64,000 nucleotides of DNA from Paenibacillus sp. J45TS6 (GCF_018403285.1 NZ_BOSJ01000016.1:1-64000), one strand, 5' to 3'; counted from the stretch's first letter, positions 17,412-27,361 are shown. The notes: generated from the sequence alone by a model not told the origin. Made by a program: numbers and translations.

Positions 17412-17930
17412 TTACATATCCTTGCAATACATCTTCACTTCCTGTAAAAAAAGAAAATCCCTTTTTTGAATAAACCGACCGACATAATCTTTTGGTTTAT
17501 CATGTTTTATTAATGAAACAGCTTGCTCATAATCCATCCATTTCAATTGAAATCCATTTGCTTGTTCTTCTTTTGTAAAAGTTGGCGTATGGCTAATTTC
17601 TACCGCTCTAGCCAGAAAACAGTAGGATTGTTGTATTAAACGATGCTGACCTCGATGTTCAATAATGAATCCAAGATTAGAGATCATTTCTATCTTCGCC
17701 CCAACCTCTTCTTTTACTTCACGCAGTAAAGCTTCTGACCATGTTTCATTAGTCTCCACACCACCCCCGGGTAATTTATGATAGTTATTTTCCGACACAT
17801 AAAGTAGAGCGATTTGATTAGATTCATTTAAGATGATTGCTCTTGCAGCCTTTCGTATGTGAACCTGATCAGGTAAGTTACTTCTCATTAAACCTATATC
17901 TATGTCAGAAATTTCAGCGATTAATTCCAC
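17412..17930 (-). CDS. Nudix hydrolase
   Basis: 172 residues from a GTG start 7 nt after AGGAGC. An N-terminal extension of about 25 residues (SDIDIGLMRSNLPDQVHIRKAARAI) leads into the Nudix fold, whose catalytic box is intact: GGGVETNE then REVKEEVGA (about residues 54-76). The preceding YHKLPGGG is the usual strand. Substrate unknown. Stands alone, followed after a short gap by a GNAT gene in the same direction that could be part of the same transcript. Confidence 0.83.
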   Translation of the reverse strand: MELIAEISDIDIGLMRSNLPDQVHIRKAARAIILNESNQIALLYVSENNYHKLPGGGVETNETWSEALLREVKEEVGAKIEMISNLGFIIEHRGQHRLIQQSYCFLARAVEISHTPTFTKEEQANGFQLKWMDYEQAVSLIKHDKPKDYVGRFIQKRDFLFLQEVKMYCKDM

Positions 17931-18014
17931 TCTTACAGCTCCTTTAATCTATTTATCCCCTCTAACCATGGAAAGGGCTGCCTTATGGCAACCCTTAATC
18001 CTTTCGTCTTTCTC

Positions 18015-18590
18015 TTATTCTTTTTTCATTGTGTAATAGTGATACTTCTTTTCCTCAATCTCTATATCACGTTCAAACACAAATCCGGATTTATTGATCA
18101 CCCGATTAGATGAAAAATTGCATATCTGTGCAATAGCAACGAGTTGCTCGGTATTTGTATTACAGAACAAGTAATGAATGAGTCCCTTCACTGCTTGCGT
18201 AGTATACCCGTTATTTCTATATTCGCTTGAAATCCCGTAGTAAATTTCTCTCATGGGTGGAGTAATTTTGTCTAGTACTCCTGTACCGCAGACACCAATG
18301 AACTTACCTGTCGCTTTCGAGATGATTCCCAGACGCAAACGAATTTCTCCTATATCACCATCTGTAAATACAGCTTGTAAGAATCGCTTATTCTCCGGGA
18401 TTTCGTAATTATGAAACCATTCTTCTCTCTGCTCCTTAGACACATTCCAATCTACTAGAAACTCATGAAAATGTGGTTGCCAAGTAAGATCGTGAAGGGC
18501 ATCTAAGTCCTCTGCCATATACTCTCTCAGCATAATATCTTTGCAATCTATCGTTAATATCTCATCACTTGTATTGATGACATGCTTCAT
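18015..18590 (-). CDS. GNAT family N-acetyltransferase
   Basis: 191 residues from the ATG at 18590 (MKHVINTSDEILT), 5 nt behind GAGGAGG; the reading frame runs 10 codons further up but without a ribosome site. ITLREYMAEDLDAL-like opening (MLREYMAEDLDAL), GISSEYRNNGYTTQAVKGLIHYLF as motif A (here RNNGYT replaces RGKGYG) and CNFSSNRVINKSGFVFERD as the C-terminal LxN-S motif identify the RimJ/RimL branch. Substrate unknown. The upstream Nudix gene and this gene lie convergently spaced in the same direction. Confidence 0.82.
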   Translation of the reverse strand: MKHVINTSDEILTIDCKDIMLREYMAEDLDALHDLTWQPHFHEFLVDWNVSKEQREEWFHNYEIPENKRFLQAVFTDGDIGEIRLRLGIISKATGKFIGVCGTGVLDKITPPMREIYYGISSEYRNNGYTTQAVKGLIHYLFCNTNTEQLVAIAQICNFSSNRVINKSGFVFERDIEIEEKKYHYYTMKKE

Positions 18591-18849
18591 GTGAACCTCC
18601 TCAAAATAGCAGGAGTACAAAGCAGATGACCTGGAAAGACATATCCGATAATACAGAAACTCCTCAAGGATTTACTGCATTATGCGATAAAATCAACACT
18701 TTGCTCTGCATCCTTGTAATGGTAATAATCCTTATTAGATAACCTATTACAAAGTTACTGGCATCGCGCTTTCCTCCTTCCATTTATATCCATAAAATTA
18801 TAACAAGGTTTTCGTTCAACTTCAATCTCTTAAACTGGGATTCCACACT

Positions 18850-18880
18850 AAAAAGAGCATGAGAAATTCCTCATGCCCTT
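18850..18880 (-). terminator. terminator of the PAS/MCP gene
   Basis: GGGCATGAGGAA pairs with TTTCTCATGCTC around a short loop on the minus strand, then TTTTT. Confidence 0.82.
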
Positions 18881-18889
18881 CATCTACAT

Positions 18890-19813
18890 TTATACAATCG
18901 TTATCACTTGTCTTGCTTTGGAATCCAGCTCCTGTGCGGAGGAGAGTACCACTGTAAAATCCTTCATGGCAACCTCAATCTGCTGTTGACTTTGATCAAT
19001 ATAATTCTGAATTTCCATTGTCCCTTGAGATATATTTGAAATCTCTTTCGTTATGCCCTGTACACTGTCTCGTATCTCAACAATCGAATTCTCTACCATC
19101 GAAGACAGTTTCTTCACTTCTTTCGCCACAACATCAAACCCTCTGCCATATTCACCTGCATGGGCAGCTTCGATTGCAGCATTAAGTGCAAGGAGCTGCG
19201 TCTGGGAGGAAATGTTACGAATCGTTTTCACTACGTTTTGTATGGATTTAGCTTCCTGCTGTAAATCTGTAAGCGTTTGCGTATTTATGGCAGATACATT
19301 CGCAATGGAGAAGATACTTTTCAACAATTCTTCGCTGCGTTCAATACCCATTTCAGCTCGTTTGTTTAGGACCGTAGACATTTCCTTGAGCTCATCTACA
19401 ACAGCCGTAAGATTATTTTGGCGATTCGTTATGTTGGTGGCTACCTTAGTTACAGCGAGAATTTTCTCGCCCTTCTCATCAAAAATTGGCATATAGGTAG
19501 CTTCGAGCCACATTTGATTCCCTTTAGCATCTTTACGTTCAATCTTATCCTGATAACTTTTCCCACAAAGGATATTGCTCCAGAACTCTTCGTATTCTGG
19601 ACTATTAACAAATTTGGTAAAGCATAATTCCTTATGTGACATTCCATACATTTCTTCTCTCGAATAACCCATGCTTCTTGCAAATCCTTCATTCACATAC
19701 GTTACACGGCGTTCAAGATCAAATCGAATAATTGCTAAGTTCTTCTCCATCGCCGAAATCACGGATTGATATGTCACGCCATCCTCCGTGCTGTTATTAC
19801 TTATCATGTTCAA
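18890..19813 (-). CDS. soluble PAS-domain methyl-accepting chemotaxis-type protein
   Basis: 307 residues with no membrane segment. A PAS domain covers about 15-135 (AIIRFDLERRVTYVNEGFARSMGYSREEMYG, and PAC-like IERKDAKGNQMWLEATYMPI). It is joined to a short coiled-coil signalling region whose tip carries AHAGEYGRGFDVVAKEVKKL, the classic MCP hairpin for CheA/CheW binding. It is therefore a cytoplasmic chemoreceptor-like sensor, probably sensing redox or a ligand through PAS. The start could be a TTG at 19813 (7 nt behind GGAGG) or an ATG two codons in. Divergent to a diguanylate cyclase gene. Short compared with typical MCPs (500-650 residues), so methylation sites may be absent. Confidence 0.87.
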   Translation of the reverse strand: MNMISNNSTEDGVTYQSVISAMEKNLAIIRFDLERRVTYVNEGFARSMGYSREEMYGMSHKELCFTKFVNSPEYEEFWSNILCGKSYQDKIERKDAKGNQMWLEATYMPIFDEKGEKILAVTKVATNITNRQNNLTAVVDELKEMSTVLNKRAEMGIERSEELLKSIFSIANVSAINTQTLTDLQQEAKSIQNVVKTIRNISSQTQLLALNAAIEAAHAGEYGRGFDVVAKEVKKLSSMVENSIVEIRDSVQGITKEISNISQGTMEIQNYIDQSQQQIEVAMKDFTVVLSSAQELDSKARQVITIV

Positions 19814-20131
19814 TTACATTCCTCCGTACTCTTTACTCGAGCTTAACTAAAATAAGAAATAAAAATCGCACAGTACCAATGGGTCAACAAAGAAATATAC
19901 AGGCTAAATGGTTGTCTGTCTGTATTAATACACACATCTTAACTCTACAGCTCATTTCTTGTGTTATCAATTAATTAATTACAATAGTAATACAAAATAT
20001 AACAAATAGCGATAAAAACCGACAAATTCTATGGATTATTTTTCCTTTTCGTGTTATATTCACACTGTTCACTTTATATGAAAAAGCCTCGTTCTGTGAG
20101 TCTTAAAACATATTAGACGTGGGAGGCTATC
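19814..20131. other. 318-bp divergent promoter region
   Basis: Between the PAS/MCP gene and the GGDEF gene. AT-rich, with the GTGGGAGG ribosome site of the diguanylate cyclase at its right end. No clear sigma-D motif, hairpin or repeat seen. Confidence 0.5.
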
Positions 20132-21781
20132 ATGATTAAATTACGTACGATTCTTGTTCTTACATTCACATCTTTTGTCATTTTATTAACTGCAATCATT
20201 GGGACACTCCTAAGCAATCGTTCAGCAGTGAGATTACAAAATGAGATCGGTCAATCCCTTTCGAGTATCGCTTATCAAATGTCGGACAAACTCGATAGTT
20301 TCATGTGGTCTCGTGCAGGTGAGGTTGAGATTTTGGCATCTATGATGGAAATGGAACAAACTCAAGAAGTAGATAAAACCCAAAAGTTACTTAATCAATT
20401 AAAAGCGAGCTTTCCCTCTTTCTCCTGGGTTGGATTTATGGACGACCACGGTGAAGTGCTAGCTGCAACTGACGGAATATTAGTAGGAAACAACATAGCT
20501 GAACGTCCTGTTTTTAAAGAAGGAATCAAAGGAAAGTTTATCGGAGATGTACATGAAGGTGTATTACTCTCGAAACTTCTTCCAAATCCCACGGGAGAAC
20601 CCTTACAGTTCGTCGATATCAGTTTACCCGTCCAAGGTAAATCCGGAACTACAATTGGTGTACTTGCTGCTCACTTAAGCTGGGAATGGTCAAAGGAAGT
20701 TCAGAGAACGATTCTCGAACCTCAGAAGGACCATATAAAAGACTTAGAATTATTCATTATCAGTAAAGCAGACAGCACGGTACTGCTTGGCCCGAAGAAT
20801 ATGGTGGGTGAGAAACTTAATATTAGCAGCGTTACAAAAAGTCAAAAAGGAGAGAACGACTGGGAAGTTGAGGAATGGCCCAATGGAAAAAGCTACCTCA
20901 CGGGTTATGCTTATGGGGATGGTTATCTGAATTATGAAGGCCTCGGCTGGACTGTACTGGTTAGACAACCTACCGATGTCGCATTTTCTTCTATGAGCCA
21001 AATGATGAACAATTTTATTTTTATTGGTATTATAGCATCCATCGTATTTGCCACCATCGGTTGGTTTCTTGCGGAGACGATTTCCAGACCCATTCGCGGA
21101 ATAACAGCAGCAGCGAATCAGCTTCGTTCAGGTAGTAATGTTACCATTCCTGAATACAAGAGATTTGCTGAGATCCACAGTCTTTCTACATCGCTGCGAA
21201 GTTTAGTTGAATCGTTAAGTCGTTCTGAATCTGCACTCGGAGATATGAAACTTCTCGCTGAAAAAGATCAATTGACCGGACTTCCGAACCGTATCGCACT
21301 TGAACGTTATTTAGAAGAAACGATTGAACATCTCGATCTCCTCTTCGAGACACTTGCATTTATGTACATCGACTTGGATGGCTTCAAAAAAGTAAATGAC
21401 ACACTGGGCCATCAAGTAGGCGACTTGCTCTTACAGAAAGTTGCGCAAAGACTTCTAGTGGTTACGAAACCCGGTAACATTACCGTTCGATTGGGAGGAG
21501 ATGAGTTTCTGCTTATTCTTCGATCATCACAAGCTGTTTCTTATCAAGAGTCTCTTGATTTAGCTGAGGAAATCATCACTTTCATGAACAAGCCATTTAT
21601 TGTTGATTTCAATCATGTTTCCATTGGCTGCAGTATTGGTGTGGCATTCTATCCTTTGCATGATCCGAATGTCGGTAACATTATTCGAATAGCGGATGAA
21701 TGTTTATATCGATCGAAGCAGTCTGGAAAAAATCGAGTTACATTTTATGAAGAGCATCAAGAAGAACAACACGATTCATAA
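20132..21781 (+). CDS. membrane sensor diguanylate cyclase (Cache-HAMP-GGDEF)
   Basis: 549 residues. A transmembrane helix at about 7-27, an extracytoplasmic dCache-like sensor at ~30-285 (GFMDDHGEVLAATDGILVGNNIAERPVF, VDISLPVQGKSGTTIGVLAAHLS), a second helix at ~290-312 and a HAMP segment (ETISRPIRGITAAANQL) lead into a GGDEF domain at ~370-540. DQLTGLPNR and RLGGDEFLLIL are intact, so it should make c-di-GMP from two GTP. The position of the inhibitory I-site (RxxD, five residues before GGDEF) reads PGNI, so product inhibition is not expected. Starts behind GTGGGAGG; ends in a strong terminator. Confidence 0.9.
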   Translation: MIKLRTILVLTFTSFVILLTAIIGTLLSNRSAVRLQNEIGQSLSSIAYQMSDKLDSFMWSRAGEVEILASMMEMEQTQEVDKTQKLLNQLKASFPSFSWVGFMDDHGEVLAATDGILVGNNIAERPVFKEGIKGKFIGDVHEGVLLSKLLPNPTGEPLQFVDISLPVQGKSGTTIGVLAAHLSWEWSKEVQRTILEPQKDHIKDLELFIISKADSTVLLGPKNMVGEKLNISSVTKSQKGENDWEVEEWPNGKSYLTGYAYGDGYLNYEGLGWTVLVRQPTDVAFSSMSQMMNNFIFIGIIASIVFATIGWFLAETISRPIRGITAAANQLRSGSNVTIPEYKRFAEIHSLSTSLRSLVESLSRSESALGDMKLLAEKDQLTGLPNRIALERYLEETIEHLDLLFETLAFMYIDLDGFKKVNDTLGHQVGDLLLQKVAQRLLVVTKPGNITVRLGGDEFLLILRSSQAVSYQESLDLAEEIITFMNKPFIVDFNHVSIGCSIGVAFYPLHDPNVGNIIRIADECLYRSKQSGKNRVTFYEEHQEEQHDS

Positions 21782-21790
21782 AAGTATAGA

Positions 21791-21831
21791 ATGCGGCAAT
21801 AGCAGCCATTTCTGCTATTGCCGCATTTTTT
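21791..21831 (+). terminator. terminator of the diguanylate cyclase gene
   Basis: GCGGCAATAGCAG pairs with CTGCTATTGCCGC across a 6-nt loop, followed by ATTTTTTT. Confidence 0.92.
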
Positions 21832-21898
21832 AATATCAATGAGATTAGTGAGCAGAACATCGTTCCTATATCGTGGTCCATCCGTTCCTCAAAATGTT

Positions 21899-22798
21899 CT
21901 AGTTTTGTTTAATGAAACTTATGATCGCTTGCTTATATTTCTTCGGTTCTTCAAGTCTTGGAAAGTGAGCACTTTTATCAAAAGATACGATGGAATGATT
22001 AGGTATTTGTTGTCTATATGTTTCCTGTTGTTCTACCGTACATACGGGATCGAATACACCTGTAATTAACAGTGAAGACTGAGTAAGTTTGTGGAGCTTT
22101 GGAAGTAAACTTTTAAAAAATTCGCCCTCCTCCTGCAGTTTATTGATATGTATCTGACCCCTTTCCCAGAGTTCACCCGGTGGAACCAATCGATCTACCA
22201 ATTCATTATATACTTCTGGGTTCATGCCTTTAAAGTAAAGACGATCACGATGCTCGCCTAATTGTTGCCCAATCTCCCCCCAAGCATTCCAAAGATCACT
22301 TGCTGAGAAATCTCCATCTACATACTGATTACACTTCTGGATGCCTTCTTGATGGTTCAAAGATTGAAAAATAGGTAATGCACTTTGAATAAAATTTCTC
22401 ATTGAGCTTTTTATATCAAAAGAAGGGGTTTCAAATATTACTCTTTTTACGGTATTCGGATACTGAACCGCATAGTTAAATGCCACATATCCACCAAATG
22501 AATGACCTAACACAGTCCACTTACGAATCCCTAAATGAATCCGTAAAGCCTCACAATCTTCTATGATATCTTGTATGCCAAACGTTTCTCCTACTGATAT
22601 AGGGTCAGATTTCAATACTCCTCTTTGATCAAAGGCAATCACCCTTACGGTTTCTGATAACTCCAATGCCTGATGATAACAAAAATCTAAGCAACTGGCT
22701 CCAGGTCCTCCATGTAAATATAATAATGCCTCTTCGCATGTGTTGTTGTATTCCTCAACATATAGCCGAGTACCACGAATGGGTAGTAAGGATTTCAT
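21899..22798 (-). CDS. alpha/beta hydrolase (proline iminopeptidase-like, S33 family)
   Basis: 299 residues. HGGPGASCLDF near residue 27, IAFDQRGVLKSDP, GHSFGGYVAFNYA (nucleophile Ser), GVFDPVC (acid Asp) and SAHFPRLEEP (His) complete the catalytic triad and oxyanion loop in the order typical of peptidase family S33 (prolyl aminopeptidase). It could also be an esterase or lactonase of the same fold. Good ribosome site AAAGGAGG 5 nt before the ATG. Single gene, convergent with the diguanylate cyclase. No signal peptide, so cytoplasmic. Confidence 0.87.
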   Translation of the reverse strand: MKSLLPIRGTRLYVEEYNNTCEEALLYLHGGPGASCLDFCYHQALELSETVRVIAFDQRGVLKSDPISVGETFGIQDIIEDCEALRIHLGIRKWTVLGHSFGGYVAFNYAVQYPNTVKRVIFETPSFDIKSSMRNFIQSALPIFQSLNHQEGIQKCNQYVDGDFSASDLWNAWGEIGQQLGEHRDRLYFKGMNPEVYNELVDRLVPPGELWERGQIHINKLQEEGEFFKSLLPKLHKLTQSSLLITGVFDPVCTVEQQETYRQQIPNHSIVSFDKSAHFPRLEEPKKYKQAIISFIKQN

Positions 22799-22923
22799 TG
22801 TCTCCTCCTTTTTTCTTTACTCCTACTTAATTATCCCTCCTTCACTTATAATCCTTCCGATATGTGGGAAAAGTAAGATGATTCATATTCCTCCCCTAAT
22901 TGTTTGATGAAAAGGAGCACCCG

Positions 22924-23865
22924 ATGATGAATATCGAGATTGAAAAGTTACGAAAGCAACTTCCTGAATGGGTCAAGTCAAGTGTGCCCCACTCTTCTAC
23001 TGGGAAAGTCGCTTCTTATATACCTGAATTAGCGAAAGCATCTCATGATGCCTTAGGGATCACTCTTTTAAACACAAAGGGAGAATTTGCTTCCGCTGGA
23101 AACTTTGAAATGTGCTTTACGATGCAAAGTATCTCTAAAGTGTACACACTGATTTTAGCTCTTATGGATAATGGAGAAGATATCGTATTTAGTAAAGTTG
23201 GTATGGAGCCGACAGGTGATAACTTTAATTCCATGCTTAAGCTTGAACTAGTTAGACCGGGTATTCCTTTCAATCCGTTTATTAATGCAGGAGCTATTAT
23301 GGTCTCTTCTTTAATTCACGGGAACAGTCAAAAAGAGAAATCAGAACGGATTCTTCAATTTTTCAAAGAACTTGCGAATAATCATAACCTAAAACACGAT
23401 GAGGATGTTTTTCACTCGGAACTTGAATCAGGACATTTAAATCGTTCCATAGCTTACTTTTTAAAAGGAAATGGTGTCCTTGATGGAGATGTCGAAGAGG
23501 TACTGAAAATTTACTTTTGTCACTGTTCTATTCTCGTCAATTGCGCTGACTTAGCACGAATGGCTTTAGTTCTTGCTTGCGATGGTACAGATCCTTTGAC
23601 TGGAAAAGAACTGATTCCGCAAAGGGTTGTTCAAATAGCCAAGACATTCATGACAACTTGTGGAATGTATAATGCGTCTGGGGAATTTGCAATACAAGTA
23701 GGTTTACCTGCCAAGAGCGGGGTGTCTGGCGGTATTTTAGCACTGGTTCCAGGCCGCTATGGAATTGGTGTAATTGGACCATCACTGAATGACAAGGGTA
23801 ATAGTCAAGCCGGAATTGAATTACTTGAGACGATCTCACAAGAGATGAAATGGAGCATCTTCTAA
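22924..23865 (+). CDS. glsA: glutaminase
   Basis: 313 residues from the ATG at 22924 with AAGGAG 6 nt upstream; an upstream TTG in frame is rejected because it precedes that ribosome site. Glutaminase of the beta-lactamase fold hydrolyses L-Gln to Glu and NH3. The catalytic Ser-x-x-Lys is in FTMQSISKVYTL, and PGIPFNPFINAGAIMVSSLI and CGMYNASGEFAIQVGLPAKSGVSGGI are conserved around the active site. Length and order match bacterial GlsA. It may serve nitrogen supply or acid resistance. Monocistronic. Confidence 0.92.
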   Translation: MMNIEIEKLRKQLPEWVKSSVPHSSTGKVASYIPELAKASHDALGITLLNTKGEFASAGNFEMCFTMQSISKVYTLILALMDNGEDIVFSKVGMEPTGDNFNSMLKLELVRPGIPFNPFINAGAIMVSSLIHGNSQKEKSERILQFFKELANNHNLKHDEDVFHSELESGHLNRSIAYFLKGNGVLDGDVEEVLKIYFCHCSILVNCADLARMALVLACDGTDPLTGKELIPQRVVQIAKTFMTTCGMYNASGEFAIQVGLPAKSGVSGGILALVPGRYGIGVIGPSLNDKGNSQAGIELLETISQEMKWSIF

Positions 23866-23869
23866 CACA

Positions 23870-23908
23870 CTTCTGCTTAAAGCAGCTAAAGGTGTTATGA
23901 AATTGATT
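23870..23908 (+). repeat. 39-bp dispersed intergenic repeat, copy A
   Basis: This segment and 52432-52470 agree at 35 of 39 positions, on the same strand; the shared core is TAAAGCA-CTAAAGGT-TTATGAAATTGATT. Copy A starts just after the glsA stop codon and before the intergenic terminator. It does not match a feature I recognise. Confidence 0.7.
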
Positions 23909-23926
23909 CACATAAATATAGAAAAA

Positions 23927-23979
23927 TGAAGCTCTGCCTATTCATTAGAACTAAATTTGAATAAGCAGAGCTTCTTTTA
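23927..23979. terminator. bidirectional terminator between glsA and the FtsX-type permease gene
   Basis: GAAGCTCTGC and TATTCA pair with TGAATA and GCAGAGCTTC across a 12-nt loop, with A- and T-rich ends. Confidence 0.85.
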
Positions 23980-24010
23980 TGGATTGAATGTCATGAGCAG
24001 CGTAACTGAA

Positions 24011-26620
24011 TTAAATATTTTCTTGTTTTAATGCATCAATGATATTTTCTTTTTTCACTTTGGAGCTGGAATAGAGCATAGCAGCACTTACAATCAAAAA
24101 CACAGCTAAGATAACATACAGTATACTAAGCCAAGGTAGTGAAAATCCGAACGTGAAGCTGTTCATCATAGATCGGTAAATGAGGTACATCGCCAGGATA
24201 CTTATAGGAAGACCATATAGCAGGGACTTGATCCCGTAGAATATACTCTCATAATTGATCATTTTTCTAAAACCTTTTGGCGTCATTCCCATTGATTTCA
24301 GCATCGCAAATTCACGTTTCCGAAGCGAAATGCTGGTTGAGATGGTATTAAAAATATTAGCAACAGATATTAGGGTAATTAACGCGATAAAACCATACGT
24401 GAATACGGACATAAGTAAAACCATCTGTTCTTCACCTTGCCGGTTCTTATACACATTATAAATATAGATATTGTTCTCTTTCAATTCTTCAATAGAATAT
24501 TGCAGTGCTAATGGATCTGAACTCGATAGGTAAAGTGAGTTTCTCATATTCTTTTTCATATTCTCACTGACCAGCTCTTTAAAAACCTGATCTGAAACAA
24601 TGATATTCAGGTTACCCAGATAGGAAGGAGTAATACCTAAAGGTAACTCTTCTGTTAATGCAGCAATTTTCATAGGCTCCATGCTTGTTTCTTCTTCTGT
24701 ATCCCAATCGGTATAAAATAGATCGATCTGATCTCCTTTTTCCAAATAGATGGCCTTTGTCTCCACATATTTTCTTGTTTCTTGATCTTCATATCTATTT
24801 TTGTTGATTACAATCGCAGCCGGTTCATCAAGATCAATTAACTGATCGTAATCGGCTCCTGCCTTTTCAGCGTATGCCTTTAGATTGATATCATCCAGGG
24901 CAGAAATTTGAATATAATATGGATATTTTCCATCTTTCAGAATACTATCGTCTTCCTTTAGAGTCTCTTTTAGTTCATCAGCAATGAAAGCTTTATCAAC
25001 CAAAGAATTTACTTCTAACGATTGAATATAATTAGCATCTGTGACATTTGGAAGAGCAGTAATCGAGTTAACCAGCTCAGCAACTTCTTCCTCAGAATCA
25101 AGATAATCCATCTGAACTAAAATATCATAATTCACCCCGCTGGATGATAGTTCAATCGACTTTTGCATCATGGAAGTAAAAAAGGCAATGCTTAGAAACA
25201 AAATAATACTGATCACTAGTGAAAAGACAGTCGCTTGGTACCTGCGTTTATTTCTTTTTAAGTTCTTTAGACCAATCTCTGCTTCCATGCCAAATACCTT
25301 ACGAACAAACTTTGAGGTTTTCACCGCTTTGCGAGTCAGCTTTACATCCTGGGTCTGACGAATCGCATCTATGGCAGAAATCTTAGAAGCTTTCCTGGCA
25401 GGTATATACGTTGAGATAAAGATCGTCAGCATCGAAACAAGACAAGTGATAAGAATAGTAGATGGTGTTACAACTACCGTCAATTTTGCTGTGACATCTA
25501 ATACGCCTTGAATTAACGGATTAATACACATAAAGGTAATCGCGATACCAGCAAGTCCAAAAATGATACCAAGAGGGATACTAATGATTCCAATCACGAA
25601 TCCTTCAAAGTACACCGAATTTCTTTTTTGTCTTTTTGTCGCCCCTACACTTGCTAACATTCCTAAATGTCTAGCTCGTTCAGAAACTGAAATTGCAAAT
25701 GCATTGTATATTAAAGCAATCGAACCGACCATAATAATCGTCATGATGATGGCGGATAATGAAAGAAGCATAGTTCTCAAATCGCTGTTACTTGTAACGC
25801 CAGAATAACGCAGCAGAGAATTATTATAAACGATTTTTTCAATATGATTGTTCTTAGCTAATTCTTCGGCATGCGCGTACAGCGAATTATCCACCTTGTT
25901 TAGAACAACGGTCGCCGTAACCTTATCTCCTGCTGACATTAGATTTTCATCAAAATAACTTATCACCGTATATCCAGGCGCTTGGGCGGGTTCCCATTCA
26001 GGACGTTTTATAATCCCTACCACCGTATACTCCTGGGTTGTCTGGTTTTGAAGACGCTCTTCAATACGATCATTCATTCTACGTAATGATTCATTCTGAT
26101 TCAGGACGTAGTTTTCAATTTCTTGACCATCAGCAGCAGCACGTTCCCCCACCTGTAAGGTTAAGGAATCTCCAATCTTATAATCCACTTTTGCATTTGA
26201 AGCTATTTCTTCAGAGATAACAAGTTCATTCTTTGCTTTCGGAAAGCGTCCTTCCATTAGTTCAATAGGAAACTGTTCAAAACCTTTCTCATTATATGAC
26301 TTGATATATAGATAAGGCTTATTGTCATTCTGGCTTCCCTCTAAAGGAGCATATCCCAGATCTTTTGAGATGACTAGTTTTTTGGTAGCCTCATCTGCTT
26401 CAATCACATTAAGCTGAGCTTTATTTACATTGTGGTATTGTACATGCCATTCTCCTTCAGTTGCGATACTCTGTCTCTTCATGAGATCAATAAAAGAAAC
26501 ACCGAGAGACGCTACCGCAATAATCATGGCGACTGAAATAATGACGCCCAAAATCGTAACCAACGTTCTACGCTTGTTTAATCTTAAATGCCGTAATGTT
26601 AATTTATTGACGATATTCAC
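24011..26620 (-). CDS. ABC transporter permease with two FtsX/MacB domains
   Basis: 869 residues. It shows the MacB/Bce/LolC plan twice: transmembrane helix near 20-42, a large extracytoplasmic loop (~45-275) and three helices at ~285-410, then a helix at ~460-480, a second loop (~485-735) and three further helices at ~755-860. SLRKREFAMLKSMGMTPKGFRKMI and SVSERARHLGMLASVGATKRQKR are the cytoplasmic FtsX-like segments that contact the ATPase. It exports or senses substrate, most often antimicrobial peptides or lipids. The start overlaps the ATPase stop by 4 nt. Together with the upstream ATPase, sensor kinase and regulator it forms a four-gene peptide-detoxification-type module. Confidence 0.88.
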   Translation of the reverse strand: MNIVNKLTLRHLRLNKRRTLVTILGVIISVAMIIAVASLGVSFIDLMKRQSIATEGEWHVQYHNVNKAQLNVIEADEATKKLVISKDLGYAPLEGSQNDNKPYLYIKSYNEKGFEQFPIELMEGRFPKAKNELVISEEIASNAKVDYKIGDSLTLQVGERAAADGQEIENYVLNQNESLRRMNDRIEERLQNQTTQEYTVVGIIKRPEWEPAQAPGYTVISYFDENLMSAGDKVTATVVLNKVDNSLYAHAEELAKNNHIEKIVYNNSLLRYSGVTSNSDLRTMLLSLSAIIMTIIMVGSIALIYNAFAISVSERARHLGMLASVGATKRQKRNSVYFEGFVIGIISIPLGIIFGLAGIAITFMCINPLIQGVLDVTAKLTVVVTPSTILITCLVSMLTIFISTYIPARKASKISAIDAIRQTQDVKLTRKAVKTSKFVRKVFGMEAEIGLKNLKRNKRRYQATVFSLVISIILFLSIAFFTSMMQKSIELSSSGVNYDILVQMDYLDSEEEVAELVNSITALPNVTDANYIQSLEVNSLVDKAFIADELKETLKEDDSILKDGKYPYYIQISALDDINLKAYAEKAGADYDQLIDLDEPAAIVINKNRYEDQETRKYVETKAIYLEKGDQIDLFYTDWDTEEETSMEPMKIAALTEELPLGITPSYLGNLNIIVSDQVFKELVSENMKKNMRNSLYLSSSDPLALQYSIEELKENNIYIYNVYKNRQGEEQMVLLMSVFTYGFIALITLISVANIFNTISTSISLRKREFAMLKSMGMTPKGFRKMINYESIFYGIKSLLYGLPISILAMYLIYRSMMNSFTFGFSLPWLSILYVILAVFLIVSAAMLYSSSKVKKENIIDALKQENI

Positions 26621-27300
26621 GGACGGATCACCTCATCTTTAGCGATCCTTCCATCTTCTATCGTAATAATTCGATCTGCTTGCAGAGCGATCCGTTCATC
26701 ATGAGTAATGACAATAAGTGTTTGATTGTAGGTTTTATTAAACATTTTTAGAAGATCAACGATTTCAGCGCTGTTCTTGCTATCTAGATTACCTGTTGGT
26801 TCATCTGCTAACATAATGGAAGGGTTACTGATGAGCGCTCTGCCAATGGACACGCGCTGCTGTTGTCCTCCTGACAACTGATTAGGTAAATGCCCTAGAC
26901 GCTTTTCTAAATTTAACAGCTTCACCGTATCCGCAAACTGTTTCTTATCCACCTTATGTCCATCCAGCAGGAGAGGAAGCGTAATATTCTCTTCCACGGT
27001 CAATACCGGTATGAGATTATAGAACTGATAAATCAGTCCAATTTGTCTGCGCCGAAATATCGCAAGCTGTGTTTCGTTCAAAGCATAAATATCTGTATTA
27101 TCCACATATACTTTACCGCTGGTTGGCTGATCTACACCTCCCAGCAGATGAAGAATGGTTGATTTCCCGGAGCCTGACGGCCCAATGATGGCGACGAACT
27201 CGCCTCTTTTCACCGAAAAAGAAACATCATCCAGCGCCTTCACTGCTGTATCGCCTTTTCCGTATATTTTAGTTAGATTTTCTACTTTTAAAATCTCCAT
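26617..27300 (-). CDS. ABC transporter ATPase (MacB/BceA type)
   Basis: 227 residues; Walker A GPSGSGKST, Q-loop YQFYNLIPVLTVEEN, signature LSGGQQQR and Walker B IMLADEPTGNLDS, ending with the switch His of ITHDERIA. The NLDS-type Walker B and HLGGVDxPTSG motif are typical of the LolD/MacB/BceA branch, which serves FtsX-like permeases. Ribosome site GGGGG lies 8 nt before the ATG. The upstream perfect palindrome at 27362-27387 is the probable response-regulator target. Confidence 0.92.
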   Translation of the reverse strand: MEILKVENLTKIYGKGDTAVKALDDVSFSVKRGEFVAIIGPSGSGKSTILHLLGGVDQPTSGKVYVDNTDIYALNETQLAIFRRRQIGLIYQFYNLIPVLTVEENITLPLLLDGHKVDKKQFADTVKLLNLEKRLGHLPNQLSGGQQQRVSIGRALISNPSIMLADEPTGNLDSKNSAEIVDLLKMFNKTYNQTLIVITHDERIALQADRIITIEDGRIAKDEVIRP

Positions 27301-27361
27301 ATGGATGACCCCCTTTGTTCATGAGATCAGTATATCTACCTTCCATGACTTTCAGGTGACT

